From positions 626,501 to 690,500 of the forward strand of contig NW_022145553.1 of assembly GCF_000002235.5 (NCBI RefSeq): DNA of 64,000 nucleotides. Reading direction: 5' to 3'. This DNA is from Strongylocentrotus purpuratus (Eukaryota > Echinodermata > Echinoidea > Camarodonta > Strongylocentrotidae). Below the pieces are notes generated by a model. The model searched no databases and was not told where the DNA came from. It worked only from the letters and a program-made list of their open reading frames with translations. Below, piece by piece: positions 44,540 through 56,070 of the stretch (position 1 is its first letter; each line of letters starts with the position of its first letter). Position numbers and translations under genes: made by a program.

Positions 44540-45110
44540 GTAATAGGTAAATGTTGTCGACCACACTTTCATGCCACCTATTTGTGTAGTCACATATACA
44601 CATTTCTATGTACAGGGCATGTGAATTTTATCAAGACTGGGCCAATTTCTTATAGTTTTTACAATTCCAAAACCTCACAATGTAAACAAGTGACCAGAAC
44701 TCAACATCACCTTAAAGATAAACTCCAGTACTGGTAAAAAAAAAAAAAAAATTCTCACAGAATCAAACGAAACTTACACTGAATGTGCAAGATTACAAAT
44801 AAATGACATGTGCCAAACAATTTTGGAAGAAAATGTATACTGGCTGAGTAATGAGCATAGAAAGACAGGAAATCAATGTAGTACTAGCCCCGACACCATG
44901 TGTGTTGTCCCATATATAGCTTTCTATGTGAGTGCTTGTTACTTTACCAAGACTCGGTCAAATTTATTATGATTTTGATGACTCCAGAACCTTGCAGTGC
45001 ACACCAATACTTACATGCTACATGATCAACTGTTTCTGATCCTTTCCACACCTTTTCTTTCACAATGCAATCGCATTACCAGTACTAAAGTTTATCTTTA
45101 ATTTAAAAGA
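44540..45110 (+). repeat. Dispersed repeat, longest copy
   Basis: Bases 44,715-44,965 match 1,960-2,260 in inverted orientation. Bases 44,935-45,070 match about 11,320-11,470 in direct orientation. A further partial unit (TTTTATCAAGACTGGGCCAA, AATTCCAAAACCTCACA) precedes it at about 44,625, so the family is itself internally repeated. Confidence 0.75.
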
Positions 45111-45399
45111 GACACAAAGATCTATAATGCCTTTGAAGAGACCAAACATCCCTATTTCTGGAGGATGAAATTGTAACTATATTATATTTTCACTGTTGAC
45201 CATTGTTTGTCGTTTCTCAAATGTTGACAGTTTAAATCTTAGCTTTCTTGAAAAACATCTTTAAATGCTAATGGTTTGAGAAACCTTGGAATGAATTATC
45301 ATAAGTTGCGTGTAATATTATAAGATATTGTTCTACTATCCTCAGCTATCGCCCGTATAAAACTACTCTCTGTATATTTACATCTAAAAGGTTGTACTG

Positions 45400-45462
45400 C
45401 TATGAGCCTTGAGCTGCTTTTTCTAGGCTTTTTGTTGCATCCTTCAGTTTTCCAACTAGGTC
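45400..45462 (-). CDS. COMMD3: COMMD3 exon 5 with stop
   Basis: Acceptor CTTGCAG, then DLVGKLKDATKSLEKAAQGS and TAG. Confidence 0.93.
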   Translation of the reverse strand, partial: DLVGKLKDATKSLEKAAQGS

Positions 45463-46327
45463 CTGCAAGATAAAAACACAATCATTTGTTTTATTAATTA
45501 CAATCTAATTTGGTAGAATTGACTGAATAGCAGATAAGGATTTTCTTGTCTGGGTTTTTTGGCTACTGAAGAGATATTTTGAAAAATTTTATTCTACATG
45601 TAATTTATGTATGCCATAAATATGAATTTCATAAATTCATTTACATGAAAAGGAGAACAATGAGTTTCATTAATATGAACAATAATTTGAAAAATGTATT
45701 CTTGTATGAATTCATGCCTGTTCATGTAGTCAAGACTACAATATTACTGCAATTGTTATTTAGATCATTGTTCCAGTCTGAGGTTCTGTTAAAGCCAATC
45801 TGTACTAGTGTGGCCAGGAGAGATTAGACCTCCCTGCATGGTCACTGACAGGTGGTTAATATCTCATCAAATCAGCTCTCAATTAACATAAGAACAAGGG
45901 GACCAAGGGGGACCAGCCGTTACCATTGTTTGCTATAAAGAGGGCGCAAGTGGCTATGAGTAGTGCAGTCCTGCTTTAAGTCCTAAATACATTTAAATAC
46001 TAGGTAAACTGCTATTTGTGATATTATCATCACCATAATCATTATCCTAATCATCTTCACCAACACCACTATCAGCATCATCATTTCCATCCTCATCCTC
46101 ATGCACTACCATCATTAACCATCATTACTCATTCATTATTATCATCATCACGTTCATCATCATCATCACTTTAATCATCATAACCTTTATCATCATCAAC
46201 AAAATCACCTTCATCACTATCATCATCAACATCATTTCCACCACCATCACCACCAAAACCAACATTATCATTAACCTCATCATCATAATCATGATCATCA
46301 TTACCATCCTCATCATCACTTGCATTT

Positions 46328-46384
<57 letters not shown>

Positions 46385-49300
46385 CCACCACCACCCTCCT
46401 CCTCCTCCTCCTCCTCCTTTTTTAAATTATCATCATAATCATCATCAGTGTCACCACCACCACCAACACCACCACCATCATCATCAGTTGAAACAAAACT
46501 CAACTCACCTGTAACTGTTCAAGCGAACAGCTAAACTGTATATCTTTGGCACCTCGATGACCCTGCTCTGTCTTGAGGTTTATCAGATAGGTCGGCTGAT
46601 TGATCTTATCGATGTGCTTGTTCTGAGAATAAGACCCAAGAAAGGACAGTAACAATCTTCTTTTCTTACTACATAAAAACTGCCTACTTGATGATTGAGT
46701 GACAGTAATTTGTGATAATCAACATGATTCAAAGATAGAATTAATTATCAAATTCTAAGAAATCTTGTGGAGTACATGTGCTTCGTTATCCAAATTATTA
46801 TGGAGAACAGAAATATAATCGATTAGTAAATGCTTTTGAGTGCAATACTCCTATCATATAATGAAAAACATTTTGCCTGTATGATCTAATATGAAATCTT
46901 GAGCACTTTGAGATACAAATAATTTAACCCCTTACATTTCTACTCAGAAATTTCAAATAATTGAAAGTTTTTCTCAGAAATCAGATCATGCATTTTTCCT
47001 GCTCTTTTCCGCCCTAATTTCACTCACATGCAGTTATGAAACTCAAGAAAGATCTTGATCAATTTCGTCATGCTAAACTTATCATCTCTAGGGGAACATA
47101 TCCAGTTACTGCCTTTGAAAAATCATGCAACTTGTTGTTTATTGTTTTGATAATGGTAGGGCTGCATGGCTAAGTTCAAGCATCGATAACTTTTTCATAA
47201 ATATTAATTTCCGCAAGAAATTTGCTCAGGTAATTCTTTCTGACTGTTCTGAATAGGAACTTAATGATTTTTAAATAATGATGCACACCTAAATAAGCAC
47301 AATGCTCACTGCTGCATAGTGACATCCTATGTGTATCTCTGTTCATTGCACGATCGACAGTGTACCATATTTTATGCACATGTTCCTTGCAGTGTGTATG
47401 CTGTCATAGGCAAGATAGTTGCATGCCTTCATTGCGCACCAGAGAAACTTGGGTGATGGAAGACAGCCCTTGTGTCTAATAAGCCACTTGGCTCAGTGGA
47501 GAGGTAACTGGACAGGCTATGGTATACATATTGATGCTAGCAAGATGAAACTAGGCTGACACTAGCTCACAGCTCTGTGAATGCACACAGATGGTCAATA
47601 ATGGCATTTATTTATAATACTTGCTGTCATGAGAAAAGAGAGAACAATTCTCTCTTTGAGTTGTGCTCTTGATAGGAGTCAAAGTTGAATGGCTGGATCG
47701 TTTGACTTGAGATGCAAAGGTCATGGGCCCAATTCATGACACAAAACCAGTACATGTCCTTGAATAATGCATATTGTTTACATTACCCCAAACCAAGCAT
47801 TATATCTTTAACAAAATAAAAGCAAAAACCATTCTCACTGGAGAAAGTGTTGGAGCATTCAATACATACCTTTAGATAGAAGTCTAACCGCCAATCGACA
47901 TCAACAATATGAGGAGGAGTGTGACCGATGTTGCTCAGCATGGATCTTATCTCTTGCTTCTTCTCCTGGAAATGCTTGAGGAAGGCATCGATCCTATCCT
48001 GACTGAACTTATTGTCTTCTAAGAAGGAGCTAACAATTCAATGTGGAAAATGAGGTTTAAAAAATATATTTGATTGAGAACTATATTGATACATATGAGT
48101 GCAAGTACAACCGCCTGGTTCCATTGCATTTGTAGGTCCTATTCGAAAGTATTTGATAATATAAAATTGCAATACCATTCTTTCCTGGAGATCTAGAGTA
48201 AAGTCCCATTAAGTACACATGTAAGTCTATGAACACCAGGAATGTCTACACTTTGGGGAAATGGGATTTTGAGTTAAATCTTGAGAAAAGTGAGCATCGG
48301 GAACCCTGAGACTAGAATACAATTATAATCAACAGCTTTGCAAATAAACAACTTGTAATCAGCATTGCAAATAACAATTGCTTCATGTATCATAACATTC
48401 GTAGTTATGCAACTCAGCAATAGTTAATACTTCGAAATTCAATAGCTACCTCTTAAATTCTTAACCTTTCTTTAATAATTTGATAAATTTCAATCGTGCA
48501 AATAGTGCACTATTTTATGATTTCTAATTTCAATTCTGTTATTTTCTGTATAAGCACAATTTATAAAAACTGTAACAAACATCTGATTCTACATGTGTAC
48601 ATAAGAATTCAAAGAAGAAATATGCCATGACACCTTCAATAAGAGAAAACTGTGGAGTTAATACTTCTAAAGATAGTTTGACACCCTTGAATGATGTTGG
48701 TTTGGCGAAGGGAGGAGGGAGTGAAAGAAAGGGAAAGAGCCTCCTCCCCACTCCTCTCAGTCACTTTGCTTCCTTGCATTCCATCAACTTGATCACTGTG
48801 ATGAGACTTATGCACTCTCCCCCCCCCCCCCAAAAAAGGGGGGGGGGGAGGGGAATAATAACTTTCACTGAATAGACGAATAGTACACCTGCAATCATTT
48901 TAACCCACCTGATGGAACTGTTGTCTGCATCATGTTTAGCTGCTTCTAACACCAGTGTATACAGGGAGGCATAGCTTTCCTTCAATACTGCTGGTTCGAT
49001 AGCTGACACTGCTCCATCTAAAATGAATGATAATTTGCTATTCTGATAATTAAAAAAAAAATAATGAGACATGTTTTTTGTAACTATATTAATATTAAGC
49101 ACATATGGTATTCATCCCAGGGGATGCTCAAGGTGCATTACTAAGTACTATCATTACCTTGTCTTTAGTCCAGCTGCCATAATGTGCTTTAACTTGGAGC
49201 ATTCAAGGAATAATTTTGTCTAGGTACAATTTACACTGTATTGGACTTGGATGGGAGTGGTAAATACATGTACATTACCGGTAATATCGTTTTAAATACA

Positions 49301-50256
49301 AATAAAAACTAGTAAGAAATTTGAAAAACTTCTCAATCAGAGCCTAAGTATTAAATTGCACAAGAGCAAAACAGATGATGTTATGGTAATAACGATAATG
49401 ATGATGATAATGTTAAAATTAATAAAAGCACAGGATCTCATTAATATTAATAAGAGGATGAGGAGTAACACAAGCACGTAGAAATTTACGTACTGAGCGC
49501 TGTACTTTGAGCTAATGATTGGCTGATTTGCTCGAGCAGTTTTGACTTCAAGTTAGAGAGGGCTCACTTATGGTTATGCAGGGAGCGCAATGGTGTTGAC
49601 CATACAAAATCATCATTTTAAATTTGGAGCATCGCATTCAAAACTACAAAAGTAAGTAGACCCTACTACAGTACAACAAGTCAACAATAATGTCCATTTA
49701 CTCCCACTTGTTTTGTTCAAGTGTGTACAAAATTGATGCCTCTCAGCACGTATACAGCGCTAGAGGTCAATACGTGTTAGCATCGACTAGGTCTAGACCC
49801 TACTATGCTTTGCTAGAGTGCTTTTTCTCTTGACTTTAATAAACTTTATTTCTTCACCTCTCCATTTATTTCTGCCCACTCTTTTCATCTATTCTTACCT
49901 CCTTAATGTTAGACCTCCTCCTCCTCATGTTCATCATTACTATCATCACCATTATCATCTTCTTATTATATTTTGTTCATCATTCATCATTTTTCAATTT
50001 TATCCACATCGCATCGCGCATCGCGTCGTGTTCATGATTCTTCTTACATCATCGTTATCCAGCATAGATTTCAACGTATGGGACTTGTAATTGTATATTA
50101 AAATAATGACCTAGACTCACCACCATCTTCATTTCTACCAGGTTCCGACACGTCTGAGAATATTTTCTGCAATAATGGCTCAAAGGCTTTATCTTGTACT
50201 CTAGCAGAGCTCCCAGCTAACTGCAAACCTTCTTGAATCTCTGCAGAAATTTCCAT
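45400..50256 (-). CDS. COMMD3: COMM domain-containing protein 3 (COMMD3), complete, five exons
   Basis: COMMD3 is a subunit of the Commander (CCC-retriever) endosomal recycling complex. The exons are 50,121-50,256, 48,909-49,017, 47,870-48,029, 46,509-46,622 and 45,400-45,462. They join in phase into 193 residues plus stop (human protein: 195). All introns are GT/AG. The first four exons carry the helical N-terminal domain and the start of the COMM domain: MEISAEIQEGLQL, EPAVLKESYASLYTLVLEA, LEDNKFSQDRIDAF, then PPHIVDVDWRLDFYLK. The hallmark FSCSLEQLQDLVGKLKDATK, shared almost exactly with human FSCSMEQLQDLVGKLKDASK, spans the last intron. The start Met (50,256) matches the family start; an upstream in-frame Met at 50,313 would add 19 residues unlike the family. 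Downstream neighbour of the PCGF gene on the same strand. Confidence 0.95.
46025..46495. repeat. CAT/CAC/CTC triplet microsatellite in COMMD3 intron 4
   Basis: Nearly 470 bp of CAT, CAC and CTC triplets, with pure (CAT)n at about 46,329-46,384 and (CTC)n at about 46,395-46,417. It gives poly-Met, poly-Asp and poly-His phantom ORFs on both strands. Confidence 0.97.
46509..46622 (-). CDS. COMMD3: COMMD3 exon 4
   Basis: Acceptor TTCTCAG, NKHIDKINQPTYLINLK through FSCSLEQLQ, donor GTGAGT, phase 0. A long (CAT)n microsatellite begins about 20 bases into the following intron. Confidence 0.93.
47480..47790 (+). repeat. tRNA-like box sequences, possible decayed SINE
   Basis: CCACTTGGCTCAGTGGAGAGG at about 47,490 resembles an A box, and AAGGTCATGGGCCCAATTC at about 47,715 resembles a B box. 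They are too far apart for one tRNA, and no clover-leaf can be drawn with confidence. It lies in COMMD3 intron 3. Confidence 0.3.
47870..48029 (-). CDS. COMMD3: COMMD3 exon 3
   Basis: Acceptor TTGTTAG, FLEDNKFSQDRIDAFLKHF through DVDWRLDFYLK, donor GTATGT, phase 0. It holds the start of the COMM domain. Confidence 0.93.
48819..48850. repeat. C-run, A-run, G-run palindromic homopolymer block
   Basis: About eleven C, six A, then about eleven G in direct succession can fold into a GC hairpin. It lies in COMMD3 intron 2, about 60 bp from the exon 2 donor. Confidence 0.9.
48909..49017 (-). CDS. COMMD3: COMMD3 exon 2
   Basis: Acceptor TTTTAG, then the codons for GAVSAIEPAVLKESY through HDADNSSI, donor GTGGGT, phase 2. 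Confidence 0.93.
50121..50256 (-). CDS. COMMD3: COMMD3 exon 1
   Basis: Encodes 45 residues plus one base (MEISAEIQEG ... GRNEDG) and ends at a GTGAGT donor, phase 1. Confidence 0.93.
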
Positions 50257-50269
50257 TTTAGTGCTTGAA

Positions 50270-50541
50270 CTGCAAAAAAAACGCCTACTCTGATAATTGA
50301 AGTTGGAGACCAATCTTTGGAGAAAAAAAGTATGGTGTCTTTGAAACAGTAGATAGTGTAGTTGTATTCAGTGAGTTATGTGAGAAAAAAATATGCTTGA
50401 GTGATTTTTGATGTGTGTAATCAGTAGCGTAATAAGCAAAAACGTTTCTTGGGGTAGAAAAAAAAATCGGCATAGCCACCACTCTTACGTGCTACATGCA
50501 GGCCCCGCGGACGATTTTCAAAGTGAGGGAGGGGCCTAGCT

Positions 50542-50572
<31 letters not shown>

Positions 50573-51234
50573 TAGAGAAGCCTGGTAGGCCGGCTCCATC
50601 CTATTGTACATGTATACTACTGTATCCGTGTAGGCACACTAAACCACCACCATCATCCCCTATTTTTTGTCATCTTATCCTTTTGATATTGTTTACTAGG
50701 AACTGATTGATTAATAATTCAATCGTTTTAAGAGGCACAATTTCACAAAATTTCCTCACAATCTTTGGTTTCCCTTTTTTCTCCTCCTCCTCCATATAAA
50801 ATCAACATCACCATCAGGCATCAAAGGGGGGAGGGGAGAGGGTGAGGTGGGTTCTTTTTTTTTTTTTTTTACATGTGCCTCTCAAATTTGTTTGGAACAG
50901 GTGGCTTGAGCCCTCCCCCTCCCCCCCCCCCCCCCCCCCCGAAGCTCCAGGACCGCTTCTGATTATCCTCCTCCTCCTCCTCATCATCACAATGATACTC
51001 ACCACCCACCTAATCAATCTATCCCTTATCATCATCACCAGCTACTCCCCTTTCCCCTTCGCTTCTCCATGGTCGGGATACTCCCCGTGGAGCGGGACAT
51101 GTACACTATCATGTGTCGATGAGTGTACCCAATGACCGGAGTAACGATAATTACAATGTAAAGCGCTTAGAAACATACATGTAGTATTAAGCATCATACA
51201 AATATGATTAATTCATTATCCAGAGACGGGGACA
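50270..51234. other. COMMD3 upstream region
   Basis: Presumed promoter and 5' UTR side of COMMD3. It has a run of 30 G at 50,542-50,571, a T run near 50,856-50,870, a C run near 50,923-50,940 and TCCTCC/ATCATC triplets to about 51,050. Bases 51,120-51,215 (GTAAAGCGCTTAGAAACATA) look like a retroposon 3' tail. I see no TATA box that I would trust. Confidence 0.5.
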
Positions 51235-52720
51235 GGGGGGCACAGTGCCCCCACTGTTTCAATTACCCAAAAGGTGCCCCTTTTTACATACGAAAAGTGC
51301 CTCTTTAACTTTGTAAGAAGTGCTCTTTAATTTTGACACGTGCCCCTTTCCCTTCAACAAGTTTCCACTTTCCTTTGCAGTAATTGTCCATTTTTCATTC
51401 TCATAAGTGCCCTTTTTAATCTCTAGTAAGTGGCCCTTTACAGGTACGAGAAGTGCCCCTTGTCACTTTTGACAAGTGCCCCCATCACCTCTGATAATTG
51501 CCCTATTCAAATCAGAGAGGTGTCCCTTATACTTTGACAAGACAGTGTCCCTTTTTCTTTGTAATAAGTGCCCCTTCCCCTTTTAATAACCAGGCCTACC
51601 CTTTTTTTAACTCGGATAAGCGCACCTTACATTTTCACATGTGCCCTTTCTCCTTTCTAACAAGTGCCCCTTGTCCTAATGATACGTGCCCCCATAAAGA
51701 GAGCCCCTTCTACTTCTCACAAATGCCTCTTTTCATCTTTGGTAAATAATTTATTTCAGATACGAGAAGTTATGCCTTTTCACTTTAGATGAGTGCCCCC
51801 TTCAGCTCCGATAATTGCTCTTATTCACATCAGAGACATCGTTTAACTTTACATCCCCCTCCTGAAAAGTGCTCTTTTCATCTCTGATGTGTATCCCTTT
51901 TCACTTCTAATAACTGCTCCTTTTATTTTGACATGTGCCCTTTTTCCTATCTAATAAATGCTCTTTTTCCTAATTCTTATAAGTGTCCATTCCCCTTTCA
52001 TAATTACCCCTAAGTTTTCATTTCTTATAAATGCCCAGTTTATCTTAACATGTGCCCCCTTTATTCTTTTTGATAAGAGCCACTTCTCCCTTTTCATAAA
52101 AGCCCTCTTTTACCTCCGATAAATGCCCCTATTAAAATCTAGTTGGTACGCCTTTCTTTCAACTAAAGCACATTTTCCTTTATTATAAGTGCCCCTTATT
52201 CATTTTCATAAGTGCCCATTTACACCTCTGATAATTTCCCTTTTAATAATTCAACTCAATTCAATTCAATTCTTTTTATTCATCCAAATTCACAAGAATA
52301 CATGGAAATTTGTTTTGGTCACAAATTGTAAAAATACGTAAGATATATATTGTTACGTTCTGAACTTCGCTTCCGATTTATTCTAAACTCATCAACAACA
52401 TCATGTGCCCCATTTCTTTTCTAATAAGGGACCTAACCCATTTTCATAAATGCCCCTATCAAAATATGATGGGTGACCCTTTTCCGTCGGCAAATGTCCA
52501 TTTCCCATTCACCCTTTTTCATCCCATGGTGAGTGCCTCTTTTTGAAGATGTAAGAAGTGACCAATTTTCACCTCTGATAATTACCCTTTGTACTTTGAC
52601 ACGTGCCCCTTTTTCTAATAAGTGTTTTTATCTCTTTCGAAAAGTGTCCCTTTTCCCTCTCATCATTAAACGCGCCCCTTATTTCAAGCGATTGAGAGCA
52701 ATTTACGCTCGCTCGCATTT
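51235..52720 (+). repeat. Degenerate minisatellite with core AAGTGCCCCTTTT
   Basis: The word GTGCCCC(T)n or its variants (GTGCCCTTT, ATGCCCCT, GTGCCTCTTT) recurs every 25-35 bases over about 1.45 kb, with a T/A-rich linker such as CACTTTTGACA or CTAATAA between. It is broken at about 52,240-52,400 by a sequence starting (AATTC)n, which looks like the end of a retroposon. The array has no open frame of note. Confidence 0.85.
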
Positions 52721-52979
52721 ATATATTATATAATGTTATTATTTATCAAAGGTCGTTTAGTCTTCCGTTACGAGAATGTGCTTATGACCCCATCAGGATT
52801 GTTTCCCCTCCCCTTTTTATAACATGTACATTTTCTCTTCGCTCGCTCGCATATGAATTTTTAGACCATCTCACCCAACTGCGAATTATTTTTCAAAATG
52901 CTTTGCAATCTTGTGAAGAGTATCCGAAGTACCATGTCTGTTTTAATCTTAACTACACGCACGCCTCAACGTACAAAAT

Positions 52980-54245
52980 GCATTTATAACACAACATACT
53001 CTGTAACAGTTTTGAACAGGTTTTTATTCTCAAAGAATATTTCATATTTTCACAAACGACTGTGGCAATGGTTCATGATGATTAAAACATGGAATAATAA
53101 CTTTAATAGAACTAAGGATAACGCTTTTCAATCCTGCATTACATAAAGATTCAATATTTCTGATAATTTCACCTTTCATAGAAAACTTCAGAGGACACAT
53201 CTATACTCATTCTAAAAAAGAAACGTCTAAATTAACCACTGTGCTTCATATTGATTAAAACAGAGGAAAGGTATGAATTTACAGGAACTATTGGATCAAG
53301 TTAAAAATTTAACATTTCTGATCACTTCTCACTTCATAGAGAAATCAAGAGGACAAAACTATATTCTTTAACAATTTTAAACACATTTTAATATTATTCT
53401 CAAAAAATACCTCAACACCACTGTGGTTAATGTTCGAGTGAAAAACAGAGAGAAAATATGCATTAAAACAACCGCTTTTTAAATCTATAAATTCAGATAA
53501 AATGTCCATTCATCGATAAAATATTAAAAACAGACACGACAATAGTCTTTAACCATTTCGTTAACACATTTTTCTTAAAAAATACTTTACGTCCATTGTA
53601 TTTCTTCTTGGATTTAACAGAGATAAAGATTTTTTTTTCTCCAAACTTAACTCAAATTTTATAGAAATTAAAGAGGAAACGATACTTGTTTCAAACATTT
53701 TGAAAAGACTTAAATCTCGAAGATCAACCCATATGCTGGGATTTAAAAAAGCGATGATACGAATGAATTAACACGATAACAGCTATATCAATTCAAATTA
53801 CTAATTTCATGAAATAAGGATATTTTATTTATTTTGAAAAGACATTTCATTTATTTTGAAACGATCTGTTATAATCTCTCAGAATACTTCAGAAGCACTG
53901 TGCTCTATGCTTGAGGAAATACAGAGGGATGAAAAATATTATTTTTTCCTTCATATTAGATTGCATTAAGTCAATCAACATTTTTGATTAATAGATCATT
54001 GATCATATATCATAGAAATTTAGGGGTAAACGAAAATAATCTGTTATCATTTTGAACAGGTTTTTAATAAGTAATCATTCTTCATAACCGCTGTGCTTTA
54101 TCTGTAATATGATAACGGTTATTTTATTAGAAGATGGATAATCCCTCAAGTCAGAAATCAACATTTCCGATGCACTCTTATTCCATCAAAATTCAAAGGA
54201 GAACATATATTTTAGTGCGACATCAACTTGTTGCCTTTAAATTCT
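52980..54245 (+). repeat. Strongly degenerate ~170-bp tandem repeat
   Basis: Recurring blocks in fixed order are TTTTGAACAGG or AATTTTAAACACATTTT; TCTCAAARAATA; CACTGTG; AAAACAGAG; then AACATTTCTGAT; and TTCATAGA-AA-T-AGAGGA. Copies are recognisable near 53,010, 53,170, 53,370, 53,550, 53,870 and 54,050. Heavy divergence suggests great age. Confidence 0.6.
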
Positions 54246-55142
54246 CTTCCATTGCGTCCACTCTGTAACAATGAGGGATCCATAATACCGGGGAAAGGGG
54301 CATCGTTTTTATGAATATCTCGATTACAAAAAAAAAAGACATTTGATAAAGATACTCAAAAGTGAGAACGTCTGGTGAATGAGCAGGCGCTGAAATGCGG
54401 GAAAACAAGTACAGAGAACAAAATCCGGTCATAAATATTACGACTCGCTTAAATGGAATAAAAAAAAAGATCAAAATTTATCCGATAAAGATACGATGTA
54501 ATATGCAATGCAATGTCTATATCGTCACCATGGACATCATTTCTACCCTATTCTGACTTGGTGGGGGGGGGGGGGGGGGGAGGATCATGTGAGCGGTACT
54601 CTTTATATGCGTGTCAATATCCGCGCAAAAGTCGCTTCGATTCGATTGGATATTCCGTGGCAAAGATTTTAAAGCTTGCCTTTAGAAAGCCCAGTCAGAA
54701 TAGGGTTAAGATATCATGACCAAAAGCTGAACCAAAATGACATCCAGTGTTAAAAACCACTCCCCATGAGTGAAAAACAAAGAACAAACAAAGTCTTTTC
54801 CTTTAGACGGTCCTGGATATTACACACTCACAAAAACACAAAACACACACTTTCAAGACATTGGAACAGTTCCTCGTTGGAACAGTTCGATTGTGATCCT
54901 GTCTTTACTGCACTTAATGGAGGCCTTAGGACCCGACAGAAAATTATTTTGTACAGAAACCATGGGTCCATCCTCCACCCTTCCTCATCAGCTAACAAGC
55001 AATAGCTTACTGTCTTCTTGTTGTACCGAAATAGTCAAGATATACAGGTCAATCTATAAATCACTCCGTACTGCTCAGGTCAAAGATGATCTTTCGAAAC
55101 GGCTCGAAGTTCGGTTTGCTTGAAACTATGCTCAGATCATAA
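54246..55142. other. Intergenic sequence, no gene seen
   Basis: A run of 18 G lies at 54,563-54,580. Two overlapping plus-strand ORFs of 79 and 117 codons (54,766-55,123) occupy the same DNA in different frames and show no domain; I do not call them. Confidence 0.45.
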
Positions 55143-55271
55143 TACCTCGGTCACACCGCAAAAAACCGACTCCAAACCGTTCTCTAACCGATTCTTGACC
55201 ATTCAAGATGATGTACCATTTAGTTCGATCTGGTGCCATCTGATGTCGGTCTCGTCGGTGTGACCGGGGTA
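55143..55271. mobile_element. 129-bp inverted-repeat mini-element
   Basis: The ends TACCTCGGTCACACCG and CGGTGTGACCGGGGTA are inverted copies with one mismatch in 16. TA on the outer edge may be part of the element or of a target duplication. No coding capacity. Confidence 0.65.
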
Positions 55272-55566
55272 TACCCAGCAATTAAACACGCTGCATTCCG
55301 AAGTGGATACTTGCATCCTGGAAGAAGCATGTCCAAGCCTGGTGAGAAACAAGTTGAGACAAGCTAGACATCAAACGAAAGTCGCAACCGTCTCTTCAAA
55401 TTTAAAATAAATCTTAGATCACAATAATGTTCGACGCGTGATCGGTAACCAAATACCCTCTTGTTTATGAGTGTAATGGCATGAAGTCTATTCGGCGACC
55501 TCAGAAGGTGGTCAAAACGAAACGCAAACGACGCCGCAGTCGGGTCACCGGATGAACTTAATAGTC

Positions 55567-55572
55567 TTTATT
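55567..55572 (-). terminator. Polyadenylation signal AATAAA of the PCGF gene
   Basis: AATAAA on the minus strand, about 190 bases after the stop codon at 55,762; the only canonical hexamer I see in this 3' UTR. Confidence 0.6.
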
Positions 55573-55761
55573 TTACATCCTTTTGAGAACATGCACAAAA
55601 TACTCGCATACAGTCTCCGAGAGAACACCGTGCGAATTTTACTGATGGCGTTCTTGTAACGTTGATCGCAGTGAGAACTCCTTGGTAATGCGACTGGGAG
55701 ATCACACAGCTGTCGGACGTGCACCAATGACCAGAGGTGTGGGAGATGATAGAATTCTTTG

Positions 55762-56070
55762 CTATGACCTGTTCAATGTAACAACAGACACGGGCATTGT
55801 AGGTATGCTCAACGCAATATTCGACTTTGCTGCACCCGGCGGCACAACCGGCGTCATTGCGGGTGATGTGTTCTCCTGCGATCCCTGGTTCAGCGAAGCG
55901 TCTTTCGGTTTCGCTCCAGCTGCTGGCGGTATTTTCTGCTGGTGTGGAGAAGAGTCCGTTTTCTTTGGTATTTTCTCCGGGACAACCGATGTGTTTTTGT
56001 CCGTGAGAGTTCTTTTCAGTGGTCTGGAAAGCGGCTGGTAGACTCGATAAACAAGTGGCAAAGGTCCGAC
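55762..56070 (-). CDS. BMI1: PCGF last exon: end of RAWUL and C-terminal tail
   Basis: Acceptor [25 protein letters not shown], then a Pro/Ser/Lys-rich tail and the stop. An overlapping 173-codon frame on the same strand (55,568-56,089) does not continue the RAWUL domain and is a shadow. Confidence 0.9.
   Translation of the reverse strand, partial: VGPLPLVYRVYQPLSRPLKRTLTDKNTSVVPEKIPKKTDSSPHQQKIPPAAGAKPKDASLNQGSQENTSPAMTPVVPPGAAKSNIALSIPTMPVSVVTLNRS

Noticed and set aside
46125..46514. Poly-Met, poly-Asp and poly-His ORFs
   Set aside because: Readings of the CAT/CAC triplet array in a COMMD3 intron.
47480..47790. tRNA gene
   Set aside because: A-box and B-box-like words are about 220 bases apart and no clover-leaf can be formed.
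54766..55123. Two overlapping ORFs of 79 and 117 codons
   Set aside because: Different frames of the same DNA, no domain and no splice context.
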